Positions 52,710-63,988 of a DNA stretch of 64,000 bases are shown here, piece after piece. The translations under genes and the position numbers were made by a program. Source of the stretch: Streptomyces sp. NBC_00461 (GTDB lineage Bacteria > Actinomycetota > Actinomycetes > Streptomycetales > Streptomycetaceae); NCBI RefSeq assembly GCF_036013935.1, contig NZ_CP107902.1, forward strand, positions 9,457,001-9,521,000, in the 5' to 3' direction. The notes under the pieces were generated by a model that was not told where the DNA came from, searched no databases, and saw only the letters and a program-made list of their open reading frames with translations. Each line of letters starts with the position of its first letter. Positions within the stretch are counted from its first letter, which is position 1.

Positions 52710-53078
52710 ATGGACCGTGTGCGACCGCACGAGGAGCCCGTAGCGCTCGAGATCAGCGGATGCAGCAAGGAGGACGCACGGATCGTCTTCGACACGCTGT
52801 GCGCGTGCTTCGAGTCCGACCGTGGCCCCGACGAGGTGCCGCAGCAGCTCCACGAGACCCGTCCGATGGTGTGGCTCGGCACCTTCGAGGTCACCGACGC
52901 CCACGAGTGCCCGGCTCCCGCCCGGCTCTCGTCCTCGGTCGAGGTCGACGCCCAGGGCGGCTACTGGGCTGTCGAGCGCCTGCGGACCACGCTGGACCCG
53001 CTGTTCTCGGTGCGCGACCTCACCTCGGCCTCGGGCGACCAGGAGCGGGAACTGCACGTACGCCTGGAAAGCCGCTGA
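52710..53078 (+). CDS. Small soluble protein of unknown function
   Basis: 122 residues, starting MDRVRPHEEPVALEISGCSKEDA, with alternating helices and strands and a conserved-looking MVWLGTFEV segment. GAGAGGAG precedes the ATG. Similar proteins in Streptomyces are annotated hypothetical. It stands alone between the secreted protein and the convergent peptidase. Confidence 0.65.
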   Translation: MDRVRPHEEPVALEISGCSKEDARIVFDTLCACFESDRGPDEVPQQLHETRPMVWLGTFEVTDAHECPAPARLSSSVEVDAQGGYWAVERLRTTLDPLFSVRDLTSASGDQERELHVRLESR

Positions 53079-53120
53079 CCGGCCGAGCTGATCCGACCAG
53101 AACGGCTCCGGCGGCAGGGC

Positions 53121-56411
<3,291 letters not shown>

Positions 56412-56413
<2 letters not shown>

Positions 56414-56574
56414 GCCCTGTGGCGAAGGTGGCTCCCCCAGAGGGGGTGCCCCCAGCCGCGCGACGCCCGGCATGCACACTCCCCCAGCCTCCGGCCGGGG
56501 GGGACCCCCGGAGCACGCGCCGGACGCCGCGCGGCCGCCCTTCGGGCGACGACGTCACTTGCGCAACAGGCCCT
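56412..56574. repeat. Long imperfect palindromic element, copy 2
   Basis: Outer arms AGGCCCTGTGGCGAAGGTGG (from 56412) and CACTTGCGCAACAGGCCCT (ending near 56573) face each other; middle arms GCGCGACGCCCGGCATGCAC and GAGCACGCGCCGGACGCCGC are nearly the same as in copy 1. Between them are small hairpins of the CTCCCCCAGAGGGGG type. It directly follows the fadH stop, so it may also work as a terminator. Confidence 0.65.
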
Positions 56575-56586
56575 GGTCACCGTCCC

Positions 56587-56592
56587 TAGGAT
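56587..56592 (+). promoter_or_regulatory. -10 element for a leaderless padR mRNA
   Basis: TAGGAT ends seven bases before the ATG at 56599, so transcription should begin at the A of the start codon. There is no Shine-Dalgarno sequence and only a weak -35. Confidence 0.45.
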
Positions 56593-56598
56593 GAATCC

Positions 56599-57150
56599 AT
56601 GTCCCTCCCGCACGCGATCCTCACCGCCCTGCTCGAAAAGCCGTCCTCGGGGCTGGAGCTGACCCGCAGGTTCGACAGGTCGATCGGCTACTTCTGGTCG
56701 GCGACGCACCAGCAGATCTATCGCGAGCTGGGAAAACTGGAGGCCGAGGGCCACATCCGGGCCCTGCCGTCCAAGCAGCCGGCCCGGGGGCAGAAGAAGA
56801 GCTACGAGGTCCTGCCCGCGGGCCGTGCCGAACTGGCCCGCTGGACCGCCGCGTCCCAGGACCCCAAGCCGCACCGCGATGTGATGCTGCTGAGGCTGCG
56901 CGCGGCGGCCGTGGTGGGCACGGACGGTCTGGAGACCGACCTGCGCCGACATCTGGAGCTGCACCGGCTGCAGTTGGCCGAGTACCAGGAGATCGAGAAG
57001 CGCGACTTCCCGCCCGGCAAGGACGCTCCCCAGGACCGGCTGCGGCATCTCGTGCTGCGGGCGGGCATCGACCTGGAGACCTTCTGGACGCAGTGGCTCA
57101 CGCACGCCCTGGAGGAGTTCACCGAACTGCCCGGTCCCGGGACGGCGTGA
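56599..57150 (+). CDS. PadR-family transcriptional regulator
   Basis: 183 residues. The amino winged helix (HAILTALLEKPSSGLELTRRFDRSIGYFWSATHQQIYRELGKLEAEGHI) and the carboxy-terminal four-helix dimer domain (PF10400 type) are clear. PadR proteins respond to phenolic acids or drugs and repress nearby genes. The likely target is fadH or itself. The mRNA is probably leaderless. It converges on the anchored secreted protein gene with 12 bases between the stops. Confidence 0.87.
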   Translation: MSLPHAILTALLEKPSSGLELTRRFDRSIGYFWSATHQQIYRELGKLEAEGHIRALPSKQPARGQKKSYEVLPAGRAELARWTAASQDPKPHRDVMLLRLRAAAVVGTDGLETDLRRHLELHRLQLAEYQEIEKRDFPPGKDAPQDRLRHLVLRAGIDLETFWTQWLTHALEEFTELPGPGTA

Positions 57151-57162
57151 GCGCGGCCGCCC

Positions 57163-57717
57163 TCAGAGGCGGTTCGGCTTGGCGCGGCGGCGCAGGTACC
57201 AGCCCGTCGCGATGACGCCCGTGCCCACCAGGGCGGCGCCCACTCCGAGCGTGACCGGGCCGTAGTCCTTGACGGCGCCGCCCAGCCCGCCCATCACACC
57301 GAGCGAGGGCGAGGGCTTGGCCGTAGCGGAGATGGTGGGGGTGGATGCGGGGGCGACGATGACCGACTGGGTGCCCGCGGTGCTGTTGTTGAACGAGCAG
57401 ATGACCACCACCGTGTAGGTGCCCGGGCTCACGTTCGACCAGGCCGCCGACTGCAGCGCGGTGGTCCCGGACAGGGACACCTGCCGCCCTTCGGCGAAGT
57501 TCGTCTGACTGCTGTTGAGCAGCGAGGCGGTGCCCCAGCTGCCACTGCTGGTGGTCCGGGAGCAGGTGCTGGTCGTCACCGAGACCGTGGTCCCGCTGGT
57601 GCTCACCGAGATCCCCGTCCCCTGCGCCGCGGCCGGCACGGCGGCGAGGGCTACGGGGAGCGCGGCGGCGGCTGCCGCGGTCAGGGCGGAGCGGAGGAGT
57701 AGCTGGGAGTTGCGCAT
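57163..57717 (-). CDS. Exported, membrane-anchored Thr/Ser-rich protein
   Basis: 184 residues. A signal peptide (LLLRSALTAAAAAALPVALAAVPAAAQ) is followed by a Ser/Thr-rich immunoglobulin-like beta domain with two cysteines (STCSRTTS, VVICSFNNS) and a carboxy helix LGVGAALVGTGVIATGWYL ending in RRRAKPNRL, a membrane anchor with a positive stop. It looks like a surface protein of unknown function. GGAGGG precedes the ATG. Confidence 0.75.
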   Translation of the reverse strand: MRNSQLLLRSALTAAAAAALPVALAAVPAAAQGTGISVSTSGTTVSVTTSTCSRTTSSGSWGTASLLNSSQTNFAEGRQVSLSGTTALQSAAWSNVSPGTYTVVVICSFNNSTAGTQSVIVAPASTPTISATAKPSPSLGVMGGLGGAVKDYGPVTLGVGAALVGTGVIATGWYLRRRAKPNRL

Positions 57718-57886
57718 TGGTCTGCCCTCCGACGGCACGGTTGGCGGTACATCCCTTGCGCCGCCGAGGGTCGGGAATCGCCCGTGCTGCCTCAGGGGCA
57801 GCCAACGTCCCCACGGCCCGCTCCGCACGCGGACGGCCCCCGGGCAGGTGACGGATTCCTTCGTCCGGCCCATGCGGGGAGCGCCG

Positions 57887-58936
57887 TCACGGCCGGGAGC
57901 CGCCGCCCGCCCCGGTCGTCACGCTCCGCTGCTCCGAGTAGCCGCCCCAGCTGCCGTCGGGCAGCTTCGCCCGGATCCGCACACGGTGGGTCACGCCGGC
58001 TTCCCGGCCGACGTAGAACGAGTACGACGCCCGGTCGCGCGGCGCGTCCCCGCCGTAGACCAGGGAGGTGGCCGTCCGGCCGTCGAGGCGGATCTGGTAC
58101 TCCGTGACCACGCCGTCCGTGCGCGGCGGGATCCAGCGGAGGTCGAGGTAGTACGCCCCGTCGGCGCGGCGGCTCGTCGCACCGAAGGCGGTGGGCGCCG
58201 TGTTCCGCCCGTCGTCTGAACCCGGGGTGGTGAGGCGGACGGTGCCGCTGGGAGGCGAGACGTTGTCGGCCGCGTCGCGGGCTCGGACGGTGAAGGCGTA
58301 CCGGGTGCCCGGCCGCAGTCCCGTGACCACGGTCGCCGTCTGTGCCCCGCCCACGCTGTGGATCTTGGAGGCGCCCTGGTGGATGTCGTACGACAGCACG
58401 GCCCGGTCGTCGCTCGACGCGGACCAGGACAGCTCGACGGCCCTGCTCCCGACCACGCGGCCCCGCGCCTTCCCCGGACGGGTGGGCGCCGTGCCGTCCG
58501 CCGCCGCGGCCGCGGGGGTCGTCGCCCGCACCGCACGGCCGGGCGGCCCGAGCCGGCCCTCGGTGTTCCGCGCCCGCACGGTGAAGACGTACACCGTGGA
58601 GGGTCTGAGCCGGACGACGTCCACCATGTGCTCGGAAGCGGGCACCTCCTCGACCTTTGTGGTGCCGCGATACACCTCGTAGACGCTGACGCGAGGGTTC
58701 GCGGACACCGCGTTCCACATCACGTGCACGCTCGACGAGCTGCCCGCCGCCGCGGTCACGCCCGAGGGCGCGCCTGGAGACCGCCCGTCATCGCCGCTCG
58801 CACTCCCGTTCCCGCTCTCGCTTCCAGCGCAGGCGCCGACCAAGGCCAGTGCCGCACAGAGGACGAGGGATCGGTACACGAGAACGGACCGGCGCGCGAG
58901 AACGGAGCGGTTCACGAGAACGGTGTCGCGACGCAC
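57887..58936 (-). CDS. Lipoprotein with fibronectin type III domains
   Basis: 349 residues. The signal ends in the lipobox LVGAC (Cys about residue 38). Two fibronectin-III domains follow (APSGVTAAAGSSSSVHVMWNA...YEVYRGTTKV and APTRPGKARG...VELSWSASSDD...SYDIHQG), and a third, divergent beta domain with DLRWIPPRTDG. Such domains in Streptomyces serve as spacers in chitinases and other glycan enzymes, but no catalytic domain is attached here. GTG 58936 has GGGAGG. The n-region is built of an 18-base triple repeat. Confidence 0.82.
   Translation of the reverse strand: MRRDTVLVNRSVLARRSVLVYRSLVLCAALALVGACAGSESGNGSASGDDGRSPGAPSGVTAAAGSSSSVHVMWNAVSANPRVSVYEVYRGTTKVEEVPASEHMVDVVRLRPSTVYVFTVRARNTEGRLGPPGRAVRATTPAAAAADGTAPTRPGKARGRVVGSRAVELSWSASSDDRAVLSYDIHQGASKIHSVGGAQTATVVTGLRPGTRYAFTVRARDAADNVSPPSGTVRLTTPGSDDGRNTAPTAFGATSRRADGAYYLDLRWIPPRTDGVVTEYQIRLDGRTATSLVYGGDAPRDRASYSFYVGREAGVTHRVRIRAKLPDGSWGGYSEQRSVTTGAGGGSRP
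58868..58921 (-). repeat. 18-base triple repeat in the signal-peptide n-region
   Basis: Three tandem units of 18 bases (58904-58921, 58886-58903, 58868-58885 on the minus strand), each of the form GTTCTCGNGNNCCGNTCC, encode VLVNRS, VLARRS and VLVYRS. They lengthen the basic head of the lipoprotein signal. Confidence 0.85.
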
Positions 58937-59367
58937 GGCTCTGCCTCCCGGACGGCATGGCGGCAATGGTCCGTACCAATATGAGGCTCCTGGCGTGGCC
59001 GCATCAAGAGGGCGGTGTTCGGTGTCGCCCCCGGAAGCGGCCACGGAGGCGGCTGCCGTGGTGGCCGCCCGCGGGAGTTACGTATGCTGAAGCTCCTCGC
59101 GGCTGAACTCTCCTTGAGGGCTTGTGAGTTCACGCCGGTGGCGCGGGCCGCTGTCGTCGCTGTTCCCGCGCCGGACGCGGGTGGCCGGGCGCCCGGAGCC
59201 GACGCAGGCTCAGGCGCCCGGCCCCTGCCGGACATTCCGGGGCGCGCCACGCCGTGACCTGCCTGAAGCCGTGCGCCGTCCGGCCCGCCTACGGTGTCCG
59301 AATGATCGTTACGGCACCAGATCGGGCCGAATGCCCGTCAGTTTCCCGGAAGAGAGGGTCCCTCATC
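58937..59367. other. Divergent control region of lipoprotein and chitosanase genes
   Basis: These 431 bases contain the leftward promoter at 58978-59007 and the chitosanase control region. An open frame from ATG 59084 to 59257 (57 residues, GGGAG upstream) is possible but its codon use is weak and I do not call it. No other RNA or gene is seen. Confidence 0.45.
58978..59007 (-). promoter_or_regulatory. Vegetative-type promoter of the lipoprotein gene
   Basis: On the minus strand TTGATG (59007-59002), 18 bases, CATATT (58983-58978). Transcription would start about 35 bases before GTG 58936. Confidence 0.5.
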
Positions 59368-60063
59368 GTGCGTGTCCAGACGCTGACCCTGGCCGTGGCC
59401 GGAGCCGCGCTGCTTGCCCCGGCGATGCTGCCCGACGCCGATCCCGGCGTCCGGGTGGAGCCGGTGTCCTGGCGCGAGGGCGACGTCCCGGCCGCCGACC
59501 TGCTGGCCAAGGTGCGTGACTGCACCCAGGTCTCTCACGGCCGGTACCGCAGCGACGCCGGCAAACCGGCCAACATCGCGGTGTGCGGCACCCGGCGCGC
59601 CGTCTTCTGGAAGGCCGACATGGACATCGACTGCGACGGACGGTCCGGCCCCCGCTGCAACCGCCGCAACGACCCGCAGTTCTCCCGCGCCACCGCCTAC
59701 CAGCAGTCCGACGGACGCCACCTGAGCGCCGAACGCCTCCCGTACATCGTCGTGCCCGCCGCGAGCCGCATCTGGGACCACCGCGACTACGGCGTCCGCG
59801 GCGGTTCGATCGTCGCCGTCGTCTACCGGGACCGGGTGCAGTACGCGGTGGTCGGCGACATCGGTCCGAGCAACATCATCGGCGAGGCGTCCTACGCCAC
59901 CGCCAAGGGCCTCGGCATCGCCCCGGGCCCGCGCAGCGGCGGCACGCCCTCGGGCGTCACCTACATCGTCTTCAAGTACTCGCAGGCCAAGCCGATCGAG
60001 AGCCATGCCGCCGCCGTCACGGCGGGTCGGCGGCTGGCGAGGCAGTTCGTGCAGAGCGAGTGA
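59368..60063 (+). CDS. Chitosanase of glycoside hydrolase family 75
   Basis: 231 residues with a signal peptide (VQTLTLAVAGAALLAPAML). The GH75 pattern is visible: VFWKADMDIDCDGRSGPRCN with the catalytic Asp, LPYIVVP, DYGVRGGSIVAVVYRDRVQYAVVGDIGPSNIIGEASYATAKGLG with the catalytic Glu, and GGTPSGVTYIVFKYS. It would cut chitosan outside the cell. GTG 59368 follows AGAGAGGG; earlier in-frame starts would spoil the signal peptide. No close regulator is seen. Confidence 0.9.
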   Translation: MRVQTLTLAVAGAALLAPAMLPDADPGVRVEPVSWREGDVPAADLLAKVRDCTQVSHGRYRSDAGKPANIAVCGTRRAVFWKADMDIDCDGRSGPRCNRRNDPQFSRATAYQQSDGRHLSAERLPYIVVPAASRIWDHRDYGVRGGSIVAVVYRDRVQYAVVGDIGPSNIIGEASYATAKGLGIAPGPRSGGTPSGVTYIVFKYSQAKPIESHAAAVTAGRRLARQFVQSE

Positions 60064-60084
60064 GCCCCCGGGCGGCCGTCGGAC

Positions 60085-60572
60085 GGCCGCCCGCCCGTCA
60101 CCGACCGGCCGGCCCCGCCGTTGACGTCGCTCGCCGCGCCCTGGCCAGGCGAGGAACACGATCGCGGCGCCCCGCTCCGCCGGCTCACCGGTCCGCCCAC
60201 GGCCGCCTCCCGGAGGCTGGGGCACGCGGCCCCCGTCGCCGAGGTACGGGCCGAGAGCCGTCGGCCCGTACGCGTTCCTGCCCACGTCGGGCCTCATCCC
60301 CGTGGCCGTACCGCCCGGGGCGATGGCCTTGGTGCGGATGCCCTGGTCGCGGCACATCACCGCGAGCGACTGGGTCAGGCCCCTGCCCCCGTGCCGGGAG
60401 ACCGTGCAGGCGGCGCCCGCGGCACAGCCCCGGATGCCGCCTTGGAGGCGGTGTTCACGACCGCGCCCGTGCCCGCCTCCGCGCGCGGCCGTCGAGCACG
60501 ACACGACGCCTGGCGCATCGCGGACGGGGAGCCCGGCCCCGTGACGGCGGAGGCCGGGCTGATGCCGTCCAT
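60085..60572 (-). pseudogene. Decayed short-chain dehydrogenase gene
   Basis: Pieces of an SDR enzyme are spread over three minus-strand frames: GAVVNTASKAAS (near 60450), TVSRHGGRGLTQSLAVMCRD then QGIRTKAIAPGGTATGM (60300-60410), and ASDVNGGAGRSVTGG (near 60110-60160). In intact members these are one frame (VVNTAS, YxxSKHG, APGGxxTxM, SDVNGxxxPVDGG). The catalytic Tyr is lost (CTVSRHG). At least two frameshifts must have occurred, so it is a dead gene. Confidence 0.7.
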
Positions 60573-60619
60573 GTGCTCGGCCTTGGGCCGCGGCGGACGG
60601 GCTCGGCTGGACCGTCCGT

Positions 60620-61030
60620 TCAGACCTTCCGGTAGCTGTACGCGTCCGCGGCCGCTGCCTCCACCGCCGCCAGGTCGGCGCCCGTGGCCGCCGTGACCAC
60701 CGCGGCCACCGCTCCCTCCACGAAGGGGGCATCCACCAGCCGGGTGTTGTCGGGGAGTTCGTCGCCCTCGGCGAGCAGCGCCTTCACGGTGAGCACGGCG
60801 CTGCCGAGGTCGGTGAGCACGGCGACCCCGGCGCCCCGGTCCACGGCCGCGGCCGCGGCGGCGATCAGCTCCGAGCTCGTGCCGATCCCGCCGCCCTCGG
60901 TGCCGCCCGCCGGGGCGACGGGCACCGAAGTCCCGCCGCCCGCAAGCCCCTTCGCCAGCTCGGCCACCGACGCGGCGACCTCGGCGCTGTGCGAGACCAG
61001 CACGATCCCGACCTGCTTGTCGTCACTCAC
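60620..61030 (-). CDS. dhaM: DhaM, PTS EIIA-type subunit of dihydroxyacetone kinase
   Basis: 136 residues, a single EIIA-mannose-like domain. The phosphorylated His is in GIVLVSHSAEVA (residue 15). It passes phosphate from HPr to ADP bound on DhaL. VLTDLGSAVLTVKALL is a second family block. The GTG start overlaps the DhaL stop by eight bases. Actinobacterial DhaM is short like this, without the HPr and EI parts of the E. coli protein. Confidence 0.9.
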   Translation of the reverse strand: MSDDKQVGIVLVSHSAEVAASVAELAKGLAGGGTSVPVAPAGGTEGGGIGTSSELIAAAAAAVDRGAGVAVLTDLGSAVLTVKALLAEGDELPDNTRLVDAPFVEGAVAAVVTAATGADLAAVEAAAADAYSYRKV

Positions 61031-61625
61031 CGCCGGCCTCCGTGAGGGCTCCGATGAGCAGCGCCGACGAGGTGGCGCCGGGATCCTGGTGTCCGATGCT
61101 GCGCTCCCCGAGATAGCTGGCCCGGCCCTTGCGGGCCTGCAGCGGCGTCGTCGCGAGCGCGCCCTGCTCGGCGGCGGCCGCGGCGGCGGCGAAGCCGCCG
61201 TCGTCGAGCGCGTCCACGGCAGGCACCAGCGCGTCGATCATGGTCTTGTCCCCCGGCGCGGCGCCGCCGAGCGCCATGACCGCGTCCACCCCGGCCCGCA
61301 GCGCCTCGGTGAACTGCGCTTCGCTGACCTCACCGGCGTCCCCGAGCGCCTTGCCCGTACGGCGCAGCAGCGTGCCGTACAGGGGCCCCGACGCGCCGCC
61401 GACGGTCGAGATCAGCTGCCGTCCGGCGAGTGTCAGGACCGCGCCGGGCGTCGAGGGTGCCTCCTTCTCCAGCGTCGCGGTCACGGCCCGGAACCCGCGT
61501 TGCAGATTGCTGCCGTGGTCGGCGTCCCCGATGGGCGAGTCGAGGGCGGTGAGCCGTTCCGCCTCGCGGTCCACGGACGCGGCGGCCGCCGTCAGCCAGC
61601 GGCGGAAGAAGTCGGCGTCGAGCAC
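61023..61625 (-). CDS. dhaL: DhaL, ADP-binding subunit of dihydroxyacetone kinase
   Basis: 200 residues, the all-helical nucleotide-binding subunit. LDSPIGDADHGSNLQRGF carries the Asp residues that bind two Mg ions with ADP; STVGGASGPLYGTLLRR and GAAPGDKTMIDALVPA complete the site; DPGATSSALLIGAL closes the protein. GTG 61625 has AAGGAG upstream. It lies 68 bases behind dhaK. Confidence 0.9.
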   Translation of the reverse strand: MLDADFFRRWLTAAAASVDREAERLTALDSPIGDADHGSNLQRGFRAVTATLEKEAPSTPGAVLTLAGRQLISTVGGASGPLYGTLLRRTGKALGDAGEVSEAQFTEALRAGVDAVMALGGAAPGDKTMIDALVPAVDALDDGGFAAAAAAAEQGALATTPLQARKGRASYLGERSIGHQDPGATSSALLIGALTEAGGE

Positions 61626-61693
61626 TGGATCTCCTTGCGTGGTAGGTACGTTGACCGTTGACACCCGGCCGGCAGGCTGGCTGGCTGGTTTTC

Positions 61694-62686
61694 CTACATC
61701 CCCCAGCGCAGCCCCGGCGTCTTCACCGGTGCGTCCCACAGCCGGAGCATTTCCTCGTCGATCTGGCACAGCGTGACCGAGGCGCCCGCCATGTCGAGCG
61801 AGGTGACGTAGTTGCCCACCAGGGTGCGCGCGACGGCGACGCCACGCTCGGTGAGCACGCGCTGCACCTCGGCGTTGAACCCGTACAGCTCCAGCAGGGG
61901 CGTCGCGCCCATGCCGTTGACCAGCACGAGGACGGGGTTGCGCGGGGGCATGTCCTCAAGGATCGCGTTCACCGCGAACTCGGCGATCTCACCCGAGGTC
62001 ATCATCGCCCGCCGCTCCCGGCCGGGCTCGCCGTGGATGCCGATGCCCAGCTCCAGCTCGCCGGTCGGCAGGTCGAAGGTCGGGCTGCCCTTGGCCGGGG
62101 TGGTGCAGGCGCTGAGCGCGACGCCGAAGCTGCGGGAGTTCTCGTTGACCTGCCGGCCGATCGCCTGCACCCGCTCCAGTGGCTGTCCCTCGTCCGCCGC
62201 GGCACCCGCGATCTTCTCCACGAACAGCGTCGCCCCGGTGCCCCGGCGCCCGGCCGTGTAGAGGCTGTCGGTGACCGCCACGTCATCGTTGACCAGCACC
62301 TTGGCGACCTGGATGCCCTCGTCCTCGGCGAGCTCGGCCGCCATGTCGAAGTTGAGCACGTCACCCGTGTAGTTCTTCACGATGAACAGCACGCCCGCCC
62401 CGCTGTCCACGGCCGCCGCGGCGCGGGCCATCTGATCGGGAACCGGCGACGTGAACACCTCGCCGGGGCAGGCACCCGACAGCATGCCGGGGCCCACGAA
62501 TCCGCCGTGCAGCGGCTCGTGCCCCGAGCCGCCCCCCGAGATCAGGGCGACCTTCCCCGCCACGGGGGCGTCCCGCCGTACGATCACCCGGTTCTCCACG
62601 TCGACGATCAGCTCGGGATGGGCCGCCGCCATGCCTCGCAGCGCATCCACGACCACGGACTCCGGGACGTTGATCAACATCTTCAT
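61694..62686 (-). CDS. dhaK: DhaK, substrate-binding subunit of dihydroxyacetone kinase
   Basis: 330 residues. DhaK binds dihydroxyacetone covalently through a His, here in GIHGEPGRER (about residue 217), and GGGSGHEPLHGGFVG forms the first half of the pocket. With DhaL and DhaM it gives dihydroxyacetone phosphate using PEP as phosphate source. AGGAGGAACC precedes the ATG. First gene of the dhaKLM operon; a promoter can be seen at 62719-62747. Confidence 0.92.
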   Translation of the reverse strand: MKMLINVPESVVVDALRGMAAAHPELIVDVENRVIVRRDAPVAGKVALISGGGSGHEPLHGGFVGPGMLSGACPGEVFTSPVPDQMARAAAAVDSGAGVLFIVKNYTGDVLNFDMAAELAEDEGIQVAKVLVNDDVAVTDSLYTAGRRGTGATLFVEKIAGAAADEGQPLERVQAIGRQVNENSRSFGVALSACTTPAKGSPTFDLPTGELELGIGIHGEPGRERRAMMTSGEIAEFAVNAILEDMPPRNPVLVLVNGMGATPLLELYGFNAEVQRVLTERGVAVARTLVGNYVTSLDMAGASVTLCQIDEEMLRLWDAPVKTPGLRWGM

Positions 62687-62718
62687 GGTTCCTCCTGGTG
62701 AGCCTGGCACCTGTGGGC

Positions 62719-62747
62719 AGTATCGACCTTGCGACCGCGGCGGTCAC
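62719..62747 (-). promoter_or_regulatory. Promoter of dhaKLM with flanking inverted repeat
   Basis: On the minus strand GTGACC (62747-62742), 17 bases, GATACT (62724-62719). Inverted repeat halves ACCTGTGGG (62709-62717) at the transcription start and CCCACAGGT (62779-62787) upstream enclose the promoter and could bind a looping or paired repressor. Confidence 0.5.
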
Positions 62748-62866
62748 GTGGACCGGCAGTCCGTTTGTACGACTGCTCCCCACAGGTCGACCCTCCCATT
62801 CCGGATCGTGGAGTGAGACCTTTTAGGTGTGTCCGTCCTCATTGCGCCCGTGAGGAGGTGTGACCG

Positions 62867-63454
62867 ATGCGAAAGGTCAGACGGGTGAGGCTCCTGGGGT
62901 GGCGCTGGCGGAGCAATCCGCTGCGGCGGCGCAGCGACCTGCTGGAGGCGTGGATCGTGCTGGCCGCCTGGGCCGTCGCGACGCTGGGGGCGGTCGCCGC
63001 CGGTGTCGTCGTCGCCCAGGCCGCACAGCGCACGGTGGAACGGGACCGGGCGGAACGCCGGCCCGTGACCGCGGTACTGATCAGGACCGTGCCCGACAGC
63101 GGACGGGACGTGGTCACCGGCGCGCGCTACGACCGTGTGCTCGCGAAGGTCCGCTGGACGGACGAGAGGGGCACCGTCCGCACGGGCTCGACGGAGGTGA
63201 AGCCCGCGACCAGGTCCGGCAGCGCGGTGGCGGCGTGGACGGACGGGCGCGGCCATCTGGTGACGCCGCCCGTCAGTTCCACGGAGGCGACGACGCGGGC
63301 GGTGCTGGCCGGTACCGGCGTAGCCGCGGTCACCGGCGCCCTGGTCCTCGTCGGCGGCCGCCTGATGCGCATACGGGTGGAGCATCGGGCCACCGAACAG
63401 TGGGGAGCCGAGTGGGAGCGCGTCGGCCGACGTTGGGGGCACACGACGGGCTGA
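62867..63454 (+). CDS. Rv1733c-like two-helix membrane protein, second copy
   Basis: 195 residues. GWRWRSNPLRRRSDLLEAWIVLAAWAVATL at the start matches the paralog at 41.7-42.3 kb; the outer middle (YDRVLAKVRWTDERGTVRTG...VAAWTDGRGHLVTPP) and the second helix near 140-165 are in the same order. GAGGAGGTG precedes the ATG. Function unknown. The stop codon lies in the first unit of a 17-base tandem repeat. Confidence 0.8.
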   Translation: MRKVRRVRLLGWRWRSNPLRRRSDLLEAWIVLAAWAVATLGAVAAGVVVAQAAQRTVERDRAERRPVTAVLIRTVPDSGRDVVTGARYDRVLAKVRWTDERGTVRTGSTEVKPATRSGSAVAAWTDGRGHLVTPPVSSTEATTRAVLAGTGVAAVTGALVLVGGRLMRIRVEHRATEQWGAEWERVGRRWGHTTG

Positions 63455-63511
63455 CGGGTCCGTCGGGCTGACGGGTCCGTTGGGGTGACGCGTTCGCCGG
63501 GGTGACGGACG
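63448..63511 (+). repeat. 17-base tandem repeat, 3.8 copies
   Basis: Units at 63448-63464, 63465-63481, 63482-63498 and a partial one at 63499-63511 share GGGNTGACGNGTNCGNC. The first two differ at the last base only. The repeat begins at the end of the membrane protein gene and includes its TGA. Confidence 0.85.
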
Positions 63512-63550
63512 TGGGGGCTTCGCGGCAGGTACCCGCACGGCGAACCAGAG

Positions 63551-63592
63551 GGCGGCCCTGCGGCGAGCGCCAGTGCTTGCCGCAGGGCCGCC
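63551..63592. terminator. Strong bidirectional terminator
   Basis: GGCGGCCCTGCGGC (63551-63564) and GCCGCAGGGCCGCC (63579-63592) form a perfect 14-pair stem with a 14-base loop between two convergent genes. Confidence 0.85.
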
Positions 63593-63622
63593 CGTCCGGG
63601 GCCGACGTGGACGGCGCCGACG

Positions 63623-63988
63623 TCAGCCTGCGCCGGGACCGCCGCTGCCGAAGGAACCGCTGCCGCCGTCGCGCCAGCGCAGCCGGTCCTGCGACGGACT
63701 GGTCCGGGTCGGCGAGTTGCCGTGGCCGGGAATCTCGTGCGGCGTCAGCCGGTGGTCGCTGTGCGGCACCTCGTCGGGCTCGCGGTTCTCCAGTACCTCG
63801 CGGACCGGGCCGTCGTCCGGCAGCCGCGGCTGATCCTCGGGGCGCGGCGGACCGGGCTCGCGGCCCCGGATACGTGCGCCCAGCCAGAAGGCGCCGATCA
63901 GCAGCGCCACGACCACCACACCCACCACGACCAGGCCGATCCCGAGTGCGCCGCGGCCTGCGGCGATGTCCATCCATGCGGAGCTCAT
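63623..63988 (-). CDS. DUF6479-family membrane protein
   Basis: 121 residues. One helix near the amino end (GALGIGLVVVGVVVVALLIGAFWLGAR) followed by RIRGREPGPPRPEDQPRLPDDGPVREVLENREPDEVP, the block typical of DUF6479 proteins in Streptomyces, and a Gly/Ser-rich end. Function unknown. The ATG lies 13 bases from the window edge, so its control region is cut off. Confidence 0.78.
   Translation of the reverse strand: MSSAWMDIAAGRGALGIGLVVVGVVVVALLIGAFWLGARIRGREPGPPRPEDQPRLPDDGPVREVLENREPDEVPHSDHRLTPHEIPGHGNSPTRTSPSQDRLRWRDGGSGSFGSGGPGAG

Noticed and set aside
59084..59257. 57-codon frame with GGGAG upstream in the chitosanase control region
   Set aside because: Third-position GC is lower than in neighbours and the Pro/Gly/Ala-rich tail looks non-coding; kept only as a remark.
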